NCBI GenBank assembly: GCA_017643395.1
Contig: JAEPNP010000003.1
Location: 186,001 to 250,000 of the forward strand
Length of the DNA stretch: 64,000 bases
From: Rhodothermales bacterium
GTDB taxonomy: Bacteria > Bacteroidota > Rhodothermia > Rhodothermales > UBA10348
Direction of reading: 5' to 3'
In this document: positions 17,273 to 25,642 of the stretch, in pieces
Layout of the letters: each line of letters begins with the position of its first letter
Position numbering within the stretch: position 1 is the first letter of the stretch
The notes under the pieces: generated by a model
The model's input: only the letters and a program-made list of their open reading frames with translations
What the model was told of the DNA's origin: nothing
Databases searched by the model: none
Translations under genes and position numbers: made by a program

Positions 17273-18004
17273 ATGTTCACCTACTCATTGCTTCCGATGA
17301 AGAAGTTCAGTTTGTTCGCCGCCATTTTCGTGCTGGCCGCCTGTACCACTCCCGCAGACGAGCCCGTGGTGATGGAGCCGGAAGTCACGGCCCAGACCGC
17401 CGCGACCCAGGCCGAAATCACGCCCGAGATGGCCATACAGATGCTCAAGGACGGTAACCAGCGGTTTGTAACCGGGGACCAGTATGAGCGTGATCTGTCC
17501 CAGGAGGTAGCTACGACAGCGTCCGGCCAGTATCCCTACGCCGTGGTGCTCGGCTGCATCGACTCCCGCGTCCCGCCGGAAATTGTGTTTGACGCCGGGA
17601 TCGGCGACATCTTCTCGGCACGCGTGGCAGGCAACTTCGAGAACGAGGACATTCTCGGATCGATGGAGTTCGCTACCGCCGTGGCCGGATCCAAGGCCAT
17701 TGTCGTGCTCGGGCACACCGAATGTGGAGCCGTGAAGGGGGCCTGTGACAACGTCGAAGTCGGCAACATCACGCCGATGCTCGCCAACATCACGCCCGCG
17801 GTGGACGCCGTCGAGATGGACGGGGACCGCAGCTCCGCCAACAAGGCCTTCGTCGACGAGGTTGTGCACATGAACGTCACCATGACCATGGCAGACATCC
17901 TGGAGCGCAGCGACATCATCCGCGAGCAGGTCGAGTCCGGTGAGGTAGCACTCGTTGGTGCCATCCATGACGTGACCACCGGCCAGGTCACCTTCCTGCA
18001 GTAG
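17273..18004 (+). CDS. Beta-class carbonic anhydrase, lipoprotein form
   Basis: 243 residues. Interconverts CO2 and bicarbonate. Zinc ligands and catalytic pair are in place: Cys95, Asp97, Arg99 (CIDSR), His148 and Cys151 (HTEC). The N-terminus is a signal peptide ending in LAAC, so it should be lipid-anchored outside the cytoplasm, whereas most beta-CAs are cytoplasmic. The start at 17273 is chosen for the adjacent AAAGGAG; a start at 17297 gives a more standard signal peptide. Lies 2.8 kb after sbtAB on the same strand; a joint role in inorganic-carbon supply is inferred. Confidence 0.93.
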   Translation: MFTYSLLPMKKFSLFAAIFVLAACTTPADEPVVMEPEVTAQTAATQAEITPEMAIQMLKDGNQRFVTGDQYERDLSQEVATTASGQYPYAVVLGCIDSRVPPEIVFDAGIGDIFSARVAGNFENEDILGSMEFATAVAGSKAIVVLGHTECGAVKGACDNVEVGNITPMLANITPAVDAVEMDGDRSSANKAFVDEVVHMNVTMTMADILERSDIIREQVESGEVALVGAIHDVTTGQVTFLQ

Positions 18005-18028
18005 CCATGAACGCGGCGGCTGCCGGAC

Positions 18029-18832
18029 CTAATCCAGTTCCTCGAACGTCCTGTTCAGGATCGGATACCGGCGCCAGTCCTGGTGGTCGAAGTGCCACCA
18101 CTCCGCACTGTACACGGAGAAGCCCTCAGCTTCCATCGCAGTCCGGAGAAGGTCCCGCAGCCGCCGCTGTTCTTCCGTCCCGCCTTCGAAGTCGGCGTAC
18201 GCGCGCTCGGTAAACTCGTCGTAGCCGGACGGCATCACTACAGGCTCACCCGTCTCCAGGTCATACAGGGTGAGATCCACGGCTGAGCCCCGGTTGTGAC
18301 GGGATCCGTCCGCCGGATTAGCCACGAACGTCCTCTGCTCCTCGGGCGTAGCGTCCCAGAACATCCTGGTCACGTACCAGGGCCGGTAGGCATCATGGAT
18401 CAGCAGCCCGTATCCGTGCTCCGCAAGTGAGCGATGGGCTCGTGCCACGCCTTCGGCCGCCGGCCGCTGCATGAATGCGTGCTCGGACTGGTAGAAGACG
18501 GCCTGCATGAAGTTGTTCGTGCCCGCATACCGGATGTCGTACTTGATGCCGGGTTCAAGCTCCCGAAGCTCCACCAGATCGGGCGCCAGAAAGTCGCCGG
18601 CCTCGGCAGGTGGTGTGGCTCGAAGCGCTTCAGTACGCAGTTCTTCGACCGGTCGAAGCGGCGTAATGGTAAACGTGCCGGGATCGGCGGGCATGGCAGG
18701 GGTGCTTGGTTCAGGGGAAGCCGCGTCAGGTACCGAAGCCGTAATGGAATCCGGTGCGGCAGTGTCGGTGTCGGAGGTCGCCTGGCCTCCGCAGCCCACC
18801 AGTAGCAGGCTCGTGATCAGCAGTCGTCGCAT
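18029..18832 (-). CDS. VanX/DdpX-like D-Ala-D-Ala dipeptidase, lipoprotein
   Basis: 267 residues. The signal peptide ends in LVGC, so it is a lipoprotein, followed by a 50-residue Ser/Thr/Pro/Ala linker and the M15D domain. Zinc and catalytic residues: His179 and Asp186 in SRHNRGSAVD, Glu244 and His247 in EWWHFD. The family hydrolyses D-Ala-D-Ala. In a periplasmic lipoprotein this is more likely for recycling or scavenging wall peptides than for vancomycin resistance, and no vanH/vanA is present. Confidence 0.92.
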   Translation of the reverse strand: MRRLLITSLLLVGCGGQATSDTDTAAPDSITASVPDAASPEPSTPAMPADPGTFTITPLRPVEELRTEALRATPPAEAGDFLAPDLVELRELEPGIKYDIRYAGTNNFMQAVFYQSEHAFMQRPAAEGVARAHRSLAEHGYGLLIHDAYRPWYVTRMFWDATPEEQRTFVANPADGSRHNRGSAVDLTLYDLETGEPVVMPSGYDEFTERAYADFEGGTEEQRRLRDLLRTAMEAEGFSVYSAEWWHFDHQDWRRYPILNRTFEELD

Positions 18833-18861
18833 GGGTAGGGAAGATGGCCGGGACGGAGATT

Positions 18862-18999
18862 ATGTTATCGCGCATGGAAATGCCCGATGAACACCATCAC
18901 GATCACGAGCACGAGTTTGCCATTCCGACGGTAGTCAAGATCGTGGTGCTGCTGGCGATCGCGGCCGCGTCGATAGCGCTGGGGTACTACCTGCGCTGA
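18862..18999 (+). CDS. Small His-rich single-pass membrane protein
   Basis: 45 residues from ATG 18862, or 41 from ATG 18874; the first is closer to GGAG at 18855. Residues 9-18 are acidic and histidine-rich (DEHHHDHEHEF), then a single hydrophobic helix (VVKIVVLLAIAAASIALGYYL) reaches almost to the C-terminus. Such a layout suggests an N-terminal metal-binding tail on a membrane anchor; that is inference. It is divergent from the VanX-like gene and ends before a bidirectional terminator shared with lpdA. Confidence 0.6.
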   Translation: MLSRMEMPDEHHHDHEHEFAIPTVVKIVVLLAIAAASIALGYYLR

Positions 19000-19026
19000 G
19001 GCGGGCGCGGAGCCCATCGCACGAAA

Positions 19027-19059
19027 AAAGCCCCGACCACCAACGGCAGCCGGGGCTTT
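19027..19059. terminator. Bidirectional Rho-independent terminator
   Basis: AAAGCCCCG and CGGGGCTTT form a nine-base stem with a 15-base loop. It is followed by a strong T-run on the minus strand (for lpdA) and a short one on the plus strand (for the small membrane protein gene). Confidence 0.85.
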
Positions 19060-19078
19060 CCCAAGGACGCGGGGTGCG

Positions 19079-20491
19079 TCAGATGTTGATGGCCTTGCCG
19101 TAGGCGGCCTTGGTGGCTTCCATAACGGCTTCCGACAGGGTCGGGTGCGGGTGGACGGCCTCCATGATCTCCGCCGCGGTTGTCTCCAGCACGCGTGCGG
19201 TCACGGCCTCGGCAATCAGCTCGGTCGCGTCATAGCCGATGATGTGGCAGCCGAGAAGCTCGCCGTATTTCGCGTCGTAGATGACTTTGACGAAGCCCTC
19301 GGTGTGGCCTGCGGCGGATGCTTTTCCGGATGCCGAGAACGGGAATTTGCCGACCTTGATGTCGTAGCCGGCTTCTTTGGCCTTCGCTTCCGTCATGCCC
19401 ACGGACGCGATCTGCGGCTGGCAATAGGTGCAGCCGGGGATGTTGTCGGTGGTGAACTCGTGGTGGCTTTCACCGGCGATGGCCTCGATGCAGTTGATGC
19501 CCTCGTGCGAGGCCTTGTGCGCCAGCCACGGCGGGCCGGCCACGTCGCCGATGGCGTAGATGCCTTCCACGCCGGTACGGCCATACCCGTCCACCTTGAT
19601 GGTGCCGCGCTCGGGCTTGATGCCCACCTTGTCCAGGTTGAGGTCTTCAACGTTGCCCTGCACGCCCACGGCGGACAGGACCTGGTCAGTTTCGATGACC
19701 TCTTCTCCCTTCTTGGTCTTCACCTTGACCTTGAGCACTTTGCCGGAGGTGTCGACGCTTTGCACCTGCGCATCGGTCATCACATTGATGCCCATTTTGC
19801 GGAAGGTGCGCCCGAGTTCCTTGGAGACGTCCTCGTCTTCGATGGGCACCAGGCGGTCCATGACCTCGACAATGGTGACTTCGGTGCCCATGTTGTGGTA
19901 GAAGTAGGCGAACTCGACACCGATGGCGCCAGCGCCGACCACCACGAGCCGCTTGGGCTGATCCTTCTGGAGCATCGCCTCCTTGTAGGAGAGGATCTTC
20001 TTGCCGTCCACGGGGAGCGGCGGAATCTCCCGGGCGCGGGCGCCGGTGGCGATGATGATGTGCTTGGCGGACACGGTGGTCTTTTCACCGACCTTCTTGC
20101 CGTCCATGTCGGTGGAGGGCTCGATCTCCAGCTTGCCCTTGCCGGCAAACCGGGCATGGCCCATGAGGACGTCGATCTTGTTCTTCTTCATGAGGAACGT
20201 GACGCCCTTGTTCATCTTGTCGGCGACGCCGCGGCTGCGGTCAATCACCTTGCCGAAGTCCGCCTTGACCTCACCGGAGAGTCCGTAGGATTCCAGGTGG
20301 CGGGCGTTCTCCATCATCTCGGCGCTCTTCAGCAGCGCCTTGGTGGGGATACAGCCGATGTTCAGACACACGCCGCCGAGTTTGTTCTTCTCGATGACGG
20401 CCGTCTTGAAGCCGAGCTGGCTCGCGCGAATGGCGGTTTCATAGCCGCCGGGGCCGGTACCAATGACGACGACGTCGTAGTTGGAAGCCAT
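19079..20491 (-). CDS. lpdA: Dihydrolipoyl dehydrogenase (E3)
   Basis: 470 residues, standard length. Reoxidises dihydrolipoamide of 2-oxoacid dehydrogenase or glycine cleavage complexes, reducing NAD+. FAD motif GTGPGGYETA near the N-terminus, redox disulfide Cys42/Cys47 in GGVCLNIGCIPTKALL, NAD motif GAGAIGVEFA, YAIGDVAG, and the catalytic His-Glu pair in HPHPTLSE. No E1 or E2 gene is adjacent. Its Shine-Dalgarno sequence lies inside a 12-base palindrome. Confidence 0.98.
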   Translation of the reverse strand: MASNYDVVVIGTGPGGYETAIRASQLGFKTAVIEKNKLGGVCLNIGCIPTKALLKSAEMMENARHLESYGLSGEVKADFGKVIDRSRGVADKMNKGVTFLMKKNKIDVLMGHARFAGKGKLEIEPSTDMDGKKVGEKTTVSAKHIIIATGARAREIPPLPVDGKKILSYKEAMLQKDQPKRLVVVGAGAIGVEFAYFYHNMGTEVTIVEVMDRLVPIEDEDVSKELGRTFRKMGINVMTDAQVQSVDTSGKVLKVKVKTKKGEEVIETDQVLSAVGVQGNVEDLNLDKVGIKPERGTIKVDGYGRTGVEGIYAIGDVAGPPWLAHKASHEGINCIEAIAGESHHEFTTDNIPGCTYCQPQIASVGMTEAKAKEAGYDIKVGKFPFSASGKASAAGHTEGFVKVIYDAKYGELLGCHIIGYDATELIAEAVTARVLETTAAEIMEAVHPHPTLSEAVMEATKAAYGKAINI

Positions 20492-20496
20492 ATTCT

Positions 20497-20508
20497 ATCT
20501 CCGGAGAT
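20497..20508. promoter_or_regulatory. Palindrome containing the lpdA ribosome-binding site
   Basis: ATCTCCGGAGAT is a perfect 12-base palindrome. On the minus strand it contains GGAG about eight bases before the lpdA ATG, so self-pairing would hide the SD. Confidence 0.5.
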
Positions 20509-20735
20509 CAGGTTCTTTAGAGGACGCAGCGGCGGGCCGCCGCAGCCGAAATAATACCCCTGGCCCGTGCCGGTGTTCGTGAATGGATTGCTGAAAACGG
20601 TGGGGTTGGTGTGGCGCCGGCGCGGACACTGCAGAAAGGCCGATTCGCCTTATTGGCCGGTTCCTGCCAGGGGGTTAGTGTGGGGCTTCTGCCACCACCA
20701 CAGCGGGTTCGGTGGTTTCACCTGCATCTCCGGAC

Positions 20736-21509
20736 ATGCTCCACGCCAGTAACCACGAGAAGGACCGGGATCGGTCAGCCGGTCGGGGATGGCGCGCGCT
20801 CACGACAGGGGCACTCGTTTGGATCCTGATGCTCGCCGCCTGTGACTCCGGGCCCGCGATGATTCCGGAGCGGCCGCTTGTCTGCACCCACAAACCCGAG
20901 CCGAGTGTGCTCTGGCCTTTGACCGTCGGCAACTTCTGGGAGTACGACTACTACCGGAAGGGCGAGCTGACGGACACCATCCGGTTCGAGGTCACGGAGG
21001 AGTTTGAGCCCGGGCGATTTGGGCCCCTGGAGTCCTTTCTGGTGGAGCGTCGCGGGGTCACGGGAGAGACTCAGGAAAGAATCGAAATGTGGTCAAATGG
21101 TGCTGACGGAGCGATACTCGTCGGCATCGTGGGCCGAACGGACACGGTTCGGGGCGGCCCCATCTTGACGTATCCCTACCCCGCACAGAAGGGGCAGGAG
21201 TTTGAAGCCTATAGCTACTCTCGGGACATCCGGACAGACGACCCTTTCGAGATCTCCGATACGACCATGTACTACGTGCATGACACGGACGAGGAGATCC
21301 GCACAGGCGTCGGACTTTTCCGCACCTACGTCTACCGATACCTCCGCCGCCCGAACCTGGACGCCTTCGGAGACAGCATCTACGTGTCCTATGCGCCCGG
21401 CTACGGGCCAGTGAATCTGGCAGCCTACCACCAGCGGCGCGGCCGCACGGTTACTCCCGGCTGGTGGCTCCGCCTCCGGGATTACTGCATCAAGCAGCCC
21501 GCGCCCTGA
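20736..21509 (+). CDS. Lipoprotein of unknown function
   Basis: About 257 residues from ATG 20736; the frame is also open from ATG 20712 and no SD decides. A basic N-region leads to ALVWILMLAAC, a clear lipobox. The mature part starts with PLTVGNFWEYDYY, a motif often seen in Bacteroidota secreted beta-sandwich proteins that begin with a phrase like 'WPLxxGNxWxY', followed by beta-strand-rich sequence. No catalytic motif seen. Divergent from lpdA; convergent with rpiB. Confidence 0.8.
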   Translation: MLHASNHEKDRDRSAGRGWRALTTGALVWILMLAACDSGPAMIPERPLVCTHKPEPSVLWPLTVGNFWEYDYYRKGELTDTIRFEVTEEFEPGRFGPLESFLVERRGVTGETQERIEMWSNGADGAILVGIVGRTDTVRGGPILTYPYPAQKGQEFEAYSYSRDIRTDDPFEISDTTMYYVHDTDEEIRTGVGLFRTYVYRYLRRPNLDAFGDSIYVSYAPGYGPVNLAAYHQRRGRTVTPGWWLRLRDYCIKQPAP

Positions 21510-21530
21510 GCAGAGGCCGCGCCGCTGTCT

Positions 21531-22178
21531 TCAGCCCTGCTTCCCCCGATACGCCTCGTCCACATCGCCAATCTTGCCCACGCGCTTGGCGTGGCGGCCG
21601 CCTTCGAAGTCCGTCTCCAGGAACGTGCGCACAATCGCTTTGACGACCTCGATGCCCAGCGTGCGCGCACCAAGGGTCAGCACGTTGGCGTCATTGTGCG
21701 CCCTGGCATTCCAGGCCGTGAACTCGTTGTAGGGACAGGCCGCGCGGATTCGGTACACCTTGTTGCACACCATCGCCGATCCGATGCCGGCCCCGTCGAT
21801 CATGATGCCGAAACGGGCCCGTCCGTTCGTGACCATGCGCGCCGTGGCGTAGGCAAAGTCCGGATAGTCGCAGGAGTCGGCGCTGTGCGTGCCCACGTCA
21901 TGCACGGACCAGCCCATCTGCTCCAGAAACGTCACGAGTTCGGCCTTCATCTGGAAGCCGCCGTGGTCGCTGCCGATTGCCACGGCTCGTGGACCGGAAG
22001 GCGGCGGGGGTGGGGCGTCCGGGTGCTCGGAGGCCTTGCGAAATTCCACGCCCAGGGCGCGGGCCGCATCGCGCGCAAGAGGCGTGATGAGCGCATTGTC
22101 CGGCACGACCACAAAGCCGTCCCCGCTGCGGTGCGCATCCCGCACCTTCTGCTCCGATATCACCACTCTGCGCGCCAC
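21531..22178 (-). CDS. rpiB: RpiB-family sugar-phosphate isomerase with N-terminal extension
   Basis: 215 residues against about 150 for ordinary RpiB. The RpiB/LacAB core starts at about residue 64 (VAIGSDHGGFQMK, SCDYPDFA, NARAHNDANVLTLGAR). Residues 1-62 are an extra segment containing VVVPDNALITPLARDAARALGVEF and a proline-rich linker; similar short 'TPLARD-A-LG' modules occur in microcompartment-linked enzymes. The loop that carries the proton-transfer Cys in E. coli RpiB (CGTGIG) reads DGAGIG here (Asp128). Substrate may therefore differ from ribose 5-phosphate. Confidence 0.85.
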   Translation of the reverse strand: MARRVVISEQKVRDAHRSGDGFVVVPDNALITPLARDAARALGVEFRKASEHPDAPPPPPSGPRAVAIGSDHGGFQMKAELVTFLEQMGWSVHDVGTHSADSCDYPDFAYATARMVTNGRARFGIMIDGAGIGSAMVCNKVYRIRAACPYNEFTAWNARAHNDANVLTLGARTLGIEVVKAIVRTFLETDFEGGRHAKRVGKIGDVDEAYRGKQG

Positions 22179-22324
22179 GGATCGAAGCTACGGCGCGGCG
22201 GGAGGGGAGGAAAGCGGGCGATGGGGGCTGCGGCGGTCCCGAGCGCGGCGGCGGCCAAAACCGCGGCGGCGGCCCCGAGCGCCGCGGCTCCGGGCAGGGC
22301 AGCGCCGACCCAGAGCGCGGTACC

Positions 22325-23524
22325 CTACTTCAACCAGGCCGCCGGATCCACAAAGCCGTCCTTGGACAGCCCGAAGAAGTAGCCAGCGCCGTACGGATCG
22401 GATTCGGTCCCGGCCTGCCCGACCAGTTGTCCGGCAGTCAGTGCCTGCTGGGGCGTGACGTACACCTTGGACAGGTTGCCGTACACCGTGACGTAATCCC
22501 CGTGCGACACCATCACGTACGTGCCGTACACCGGCATCGCGTCAATGCCGATGACGCGGCCCTCAAACACAGAGCGCACATCGGCGGCGGGTGTGGTGGC
22601 CACCACGATGCCCTGGTTGGTGGTGCGGGTGCCGTATTCCTCGTTTACCTGCACGCCAAATCGTTCCACCACGGTGCCTCGCGCGGGCCAGGGCAGACGG
22701 CCTCGATTGGTCTCGAAGCTACCCGTGAGCGCCGCGAACTCGGCGGCATTGAATCCTGTGTTGCCGGCGGCCAGGGCGCGGCGACGTTCCTCTGCGATCA
22801 GCGCTTCCAGCCTGCCGGCCAGATCCTCTTCAGCTTTGCGCCGCTGGGCCAACTGGGTTTCCAGCTTGCCCTTTTCCTGCCTGAGCGCGCGCACCACCCG
22901 CTGGCGCTCGCGCTTCTGGTCAAACAGCTGCTCGCGTTCCTGTCGTGCCTCGGCCAGAGTTTCCTCGGTGTAGGCGAGGGTTTCCAGCAGGTCACGACGA
23001 CGGTCCTCGAGTATGTTGGTGGTCTCGCGAATCTCGTCGACCTGCTTGCGACGGGCATCCGAGAACCGGTTCAGGTAGTTGACGCGCACCAGCATCTGGT
23101 TGATGGATGCCGCCGAAAAGATCAGCGCCAGGTCATGCATGCGGCCGTACTTGTAGGCGTGCGTGGCCCGGGCCTGATACTCTTCCTTCAGCGCCTGAAT
23201 CTCCGTGGACAGATGCTCAACCTGGGCAAAGACCGAGTCCCGTTCGTTCGTCAACTGGGCGATGCGCGCTTCAAACGTGCGCACCACCTCTTCCCTTAGA
23301 GCGATGTCCCGATTGAGCTGCGTGAGCATGCGCAGCGAGCTGGATTCCCGGTTTTTGGTTTGATTCAGCGCTTTCTCGGTGGCCGAGATTTTCGAGCGCA
23401 GATCATCCAGTTCGGCCTGAAACGAGGCCCTCGTGTCCCTGAGCCCGGACTCCGCCGACAGCTGGGCCGCCGCGGTGTCCACGACCAGTAGCAGCGCGAG
23501 CGGCAGGAGAAACCGGAGGGGCAT
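22325..23524 (-). CDS. EnvC-like murein hydrolase activator, degenerate LytM domain
   Basis: 399 residues: signal peptide (ends near TAAAQ), a long coiled coil at about 25-255, and a C-terminal M23/LytM fold (about 275-399; RLPWPARGTVVERFG onward). The zinc ligands are missing: the first His-x-Asp site reads NQGIVVAT, the HxH region reads VMVSHGDYVTVYGNLS, and the final HF-L reads FFGL. This is the pattern of EnvC, which activates amidases rather than cutting itself. Its ATG overlaps the stop of the DUF4292 gene by one base. An Ami_3-type amidase is encoded at 61.2 kb and is a possible partner. Confidence 0.9.
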   Translation of the reverse strand: MPLRFLLPLALLLVVDTAAAQLSAESGLRDTRASFQAELDDLRSKISATEKALNQTKNRESSSLRMLTQLNRDIALREEVVRTFEARIAQLTNERDSVFAQVEHLSTEIQALKEEYQARATHAYKYGRMHDLALIFSAASINQMLVRVNYLNRFSDARRKQVDEIRETTNILEDRRRDLLETLAYTEETLAEARQEREQLFDQKRERQRVVRALRQEKGKLETQLAQRRKAEEDLAGRLEALIAEERRRALAAGNTGFNAAEFAALTGSFETNRGRLPWPARGTVVERFGVQVNEEYGTRTTNQGIVVATTPAADVRSVFEGRVIGIDAMPVYGTYVMVSHGDYVTVYGNLSKVYVTPQQALTAGQLVGQAGTESDPYGAGYFFGLSKDGFVDPAAWLK

Positions 23525-24282
23525 CAGTACACGGGGACACGTTCGACATCACTTCTGAGGCCGAGGTCGAACGACAGTCGATCCGGGTCCGGCGTGAGCC
23601 GTCGGATGGTGATGCTGGCCCGCACGTCCTGATCGGGGCGAGACGTCACAATCCGGCGCGGCACATACAGCCCGTCGATGCGCTCGAAATCGGTAAAGCG
23701 TCTCTGATCAACAAGCATGCCACTGGCATCTCGAGTGTCGGAGGCGATGATGCGCCACGGGCCGGGGTCCACAATCACGGTGCGGTCGCCCCGGGTGAGC
23801 ACATACCACGTGCTGTCCGTGGACAACTCCCAGCCGCCGGCATCCAGGGTCTCGAACCCGAAGACGGCCGCCGCCACATCGCTCCGCCAGAATCCGATGG
23901 GTAGCATGGCATCCGCCACGCCTCGCTCACCGACATACAGTTTGCGGGCCACCCGGTCATACACAAACATGGAGTCCTGCGTAACCAGAGCGCGGGATAC
24001 TTCCAGTCCGAGCGGCGCGCGGAATCGCATGAGTACCGAGTCCGCCCGACGGTAGCTGACGCGCGCGTTTACGGTACCGCGATCACCGGGCATACTGTAG
24101 GCGATGGCCAGGTCTCCCGCGAAACTGCCCCACAGGGAATCCGGGGGCGGCAGCCGCTGGACGATCTCCTCAACCGAGTGGTTGGGAAATCCTGCCGACG
24201 GCGGGATGTAAGCAACCTGACGAGAGCCGGAGCACCCAACCGCAAGCACGGCGAGCAGGCCGAGCAGAGGATATCGTTTCAC
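23524..24282 (-). CDS. DUF4292 lipoprotein
   Basis: 252 residues from the GTG at 24282, selected because it overlaps the upstream stop as GTGA and begins a signal peptide ending in LAVGC. The mature part is beta-rich and LolA/LolB-like in look (GDLAIAYSM, RFRAPLGLEVSRALVTQDSM), as known for DUF4292. Middle gene of the TPR-DUF4292-EnvC operon, overlapped at both ends. Likely periplasmic, possibly lipoprotein or lipid handling; function is inference. Confidence 0.88.
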   Translation of the reverse strand: MKRYPLLGLLAVLAVGCSGSRQVAYIPPSAGFPNHSVEEIVQRLPPPDSLWGSFAGDLAIAYSMPGDRGTVNARVSYRRADSVLMRFRAPLGLEVSRALVTQDSMFVYDRVARKLYVGERGVADAMLPIGFWRSDVAAAVFGFETLDAGGWELSTDSTWYVLTRGDRTVIVDPGPWRIIASDTRDASGMLVDQRRFTDFERIDGLYVPRRIVTSRPDQDVRASITIRRLTPDPDRLSFDLGLRSDVERVPVY

Positions 24283-25520
24283 TGCAGGCGCGACAGCAAC
24301 AGGGGACTGTCCGGCGCGCCCTCCAGAGCGCGTCGCCACGATCGCACGGCGGCCGCGTCCTGGCCCTGTCGTTCCAGCGCATCGCCGCGAAGCAGCCACT
24401 CAAGCGGGCTGCGATCCTCGGCGTCCGCGCCGGTGCGCAGGGAGCCGGTGGCCGGAAGCTGCACGGCCGGTTCACTGCCCGACTCCAGTGCCTGGAGCAG
24501 GTCGCGCAGCGCGGCCCCGCCACCAACGCCTTCCAGCAGATCACGGGCCTCTTCAAGGCGCAGCTGGTGCAGTCGCAGTTCGGCCCCGAGCATCGCCAGC
24601 GCCTGCTGCCCGGGGAAGAACAGCAAGCCGTCCTCCAGCAGCCGCTCGGCCGTAGCGAAGTCGCGCGCGCTGAGGTTGGCAGCAAGCGCCCGTACGCGCA
24701 GCCCCACATCGCGCAGATTCTCCTCTGCCTCCTGCGCCATGGCGGCGGGGTCCAGGGCGGGCGGCTCCGGGGTGGCCTCCGGCGCGAGTTCTGCCAGCGC
24801 CTCGCGTGCCTCCTGATTGGCTGGGTCAAGGGTCAGCGCCAGTTGCATGCTCTCGATGGCCTCCTCCGTCCGGCCCAACTGAACCAGAATCTGGCCGCGG
24901 GTCAACGCCACGGGTGCCGCGGGCTCGGCAGACAGCATGCGTTCTGTGAGTGAAACCGCCTCCTGCAATTCGCCGAGATCAATGTGCACCTCCAGAAGCT
25001 CACCCAGCACAGGCGTGGGTAGCGGCGCCAGGTCATCGGCGAGCGCGTAGGCGGCGCGTGCTTCGCCGCGTTGTTCCAGGGCTACCAGCACGCGGGCCCG
25101 CTCCACGTGAGCCGCCGACTCCCGTGGGCGCACGCCCACCAGGGTATCGAGTGCCTCGAGCGATCCGACCAGATCCCCCGTGGTGCGCCTCAGCCGGGAT
25201 GCCAGGCGGAGGTGTTCGGGACCCTCCGGCGCGAGGGAAAGCGCGCGCTCGGCGTAGAAACTGGCCTGGTTGAGGTCTCCCTGAGTCTCATGCACTTCCG
25301 CGATGGCGCCGTGAATGGCCGCATCGTCCGGCTGCAGTCTCAGGGCCTGGTCAAACAGCGCCAGGGCACCATCGTAGTCTCCCAGGAAGCTGCGCGTCAT
25401 ACCCCGTACCAGCAGGCGCGATGCAGTGAGCACGGGGTCCTGCGGCACCTGCGCGGACGCCTCCGGTGTGAGGGAGGTGCCGAGCACGGCCACGAGCAGG
25501 GCAAATGTGAAGGCGCGCAT
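24279..25520 (-). CDS. Secreted TPR protein
   Basis: 413 residues: signal peptide (cleavage likely after ASA at about residue 23), then tandem TPR units in two blocks, about 27-240 (for example GDYDGALALFDQALRLQPDD, LGRTEEAIESMQLALTLDPAN) and 260-413. No catalytic domain. First gene of a tightly overlapping operon with the DUF4292 lipoprotein and the EnvC-like activator. This parallels the common Bacteroidota order of TPR protein, DUF4292 protein and M23-family protein. Probably a scaffold in envelope assembly or cell separation. Confidence 0.9.
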   Translation of the reverse strand: MRAFTFALLVAVLGTSLTPEASAQVPQDPVLTASRLLVRGMTRSFLGDYDGALALFDQALRLQPDDAAIHGAIAEVHETQGDLNQASFYAERALSLAPEGPEHLRLASRLRRTTGDLVGSLEALDTLVGVRPRESAAHVERARVLVALEQRGEARAAYALADDLAPLPTPVLGELLEVHIDLGELQEAVSLTERMLSAEPAAPVALTRGQILVQLGRTEEAIESMQLALTLDPANQEAREALAELAPEATPEPPALDPAAMAQEAEENLRDVGLRVRALAANLSARDFATAERLLEDGLLFFPGQQALAMLGAELRLHQLRLEEARDLLEGVGGGAALRDLLQALESGSEPAVQLPATGSLRTGADAEDRSPLEWLLRGDALERQGQDAAAVRSWRRALEGAPDSPLLLSRLQ

Positions 25521-25559
25521 GCATGCAAAACGTGGCCCGGGTAGGGCAAGTTTCGCGGC

Positions 25560-25573
25560 CAGAAGCGCTTCTG
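25560..25573. promoter_or_regulatory. 14-bp palindrome in a divergent intergenic region
   Basis: CAGAAGCGCTTCTG is perfect and lies between the TPR operon and the GCS2-CBS gene. Operator candidate only. Confidence 0.35.
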
Positions 25574-25642
25574 AGGCTGTTCGCGCGTTGATTAACGGCC
25601 CTCCGGGGCGTACTCTGCCGTGCCCTCAGCAATCATCGAGTC

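Noticed and set aside
18029-18832. Vancomycin-resistance cluster
   Set aside because: VanX-like domain is present but there is no D-lactate ligase, dehydrogenase or two-component system nearby, and it is a lipoprotein.
22200-22320. GC-rich (GCGGC)n stretch as a regulatory RNA or Ala-rich ORF
   Set aside because: Low-complexity sequence between two same-strand genes with no stable stem plus T-run and no credible coding signal.
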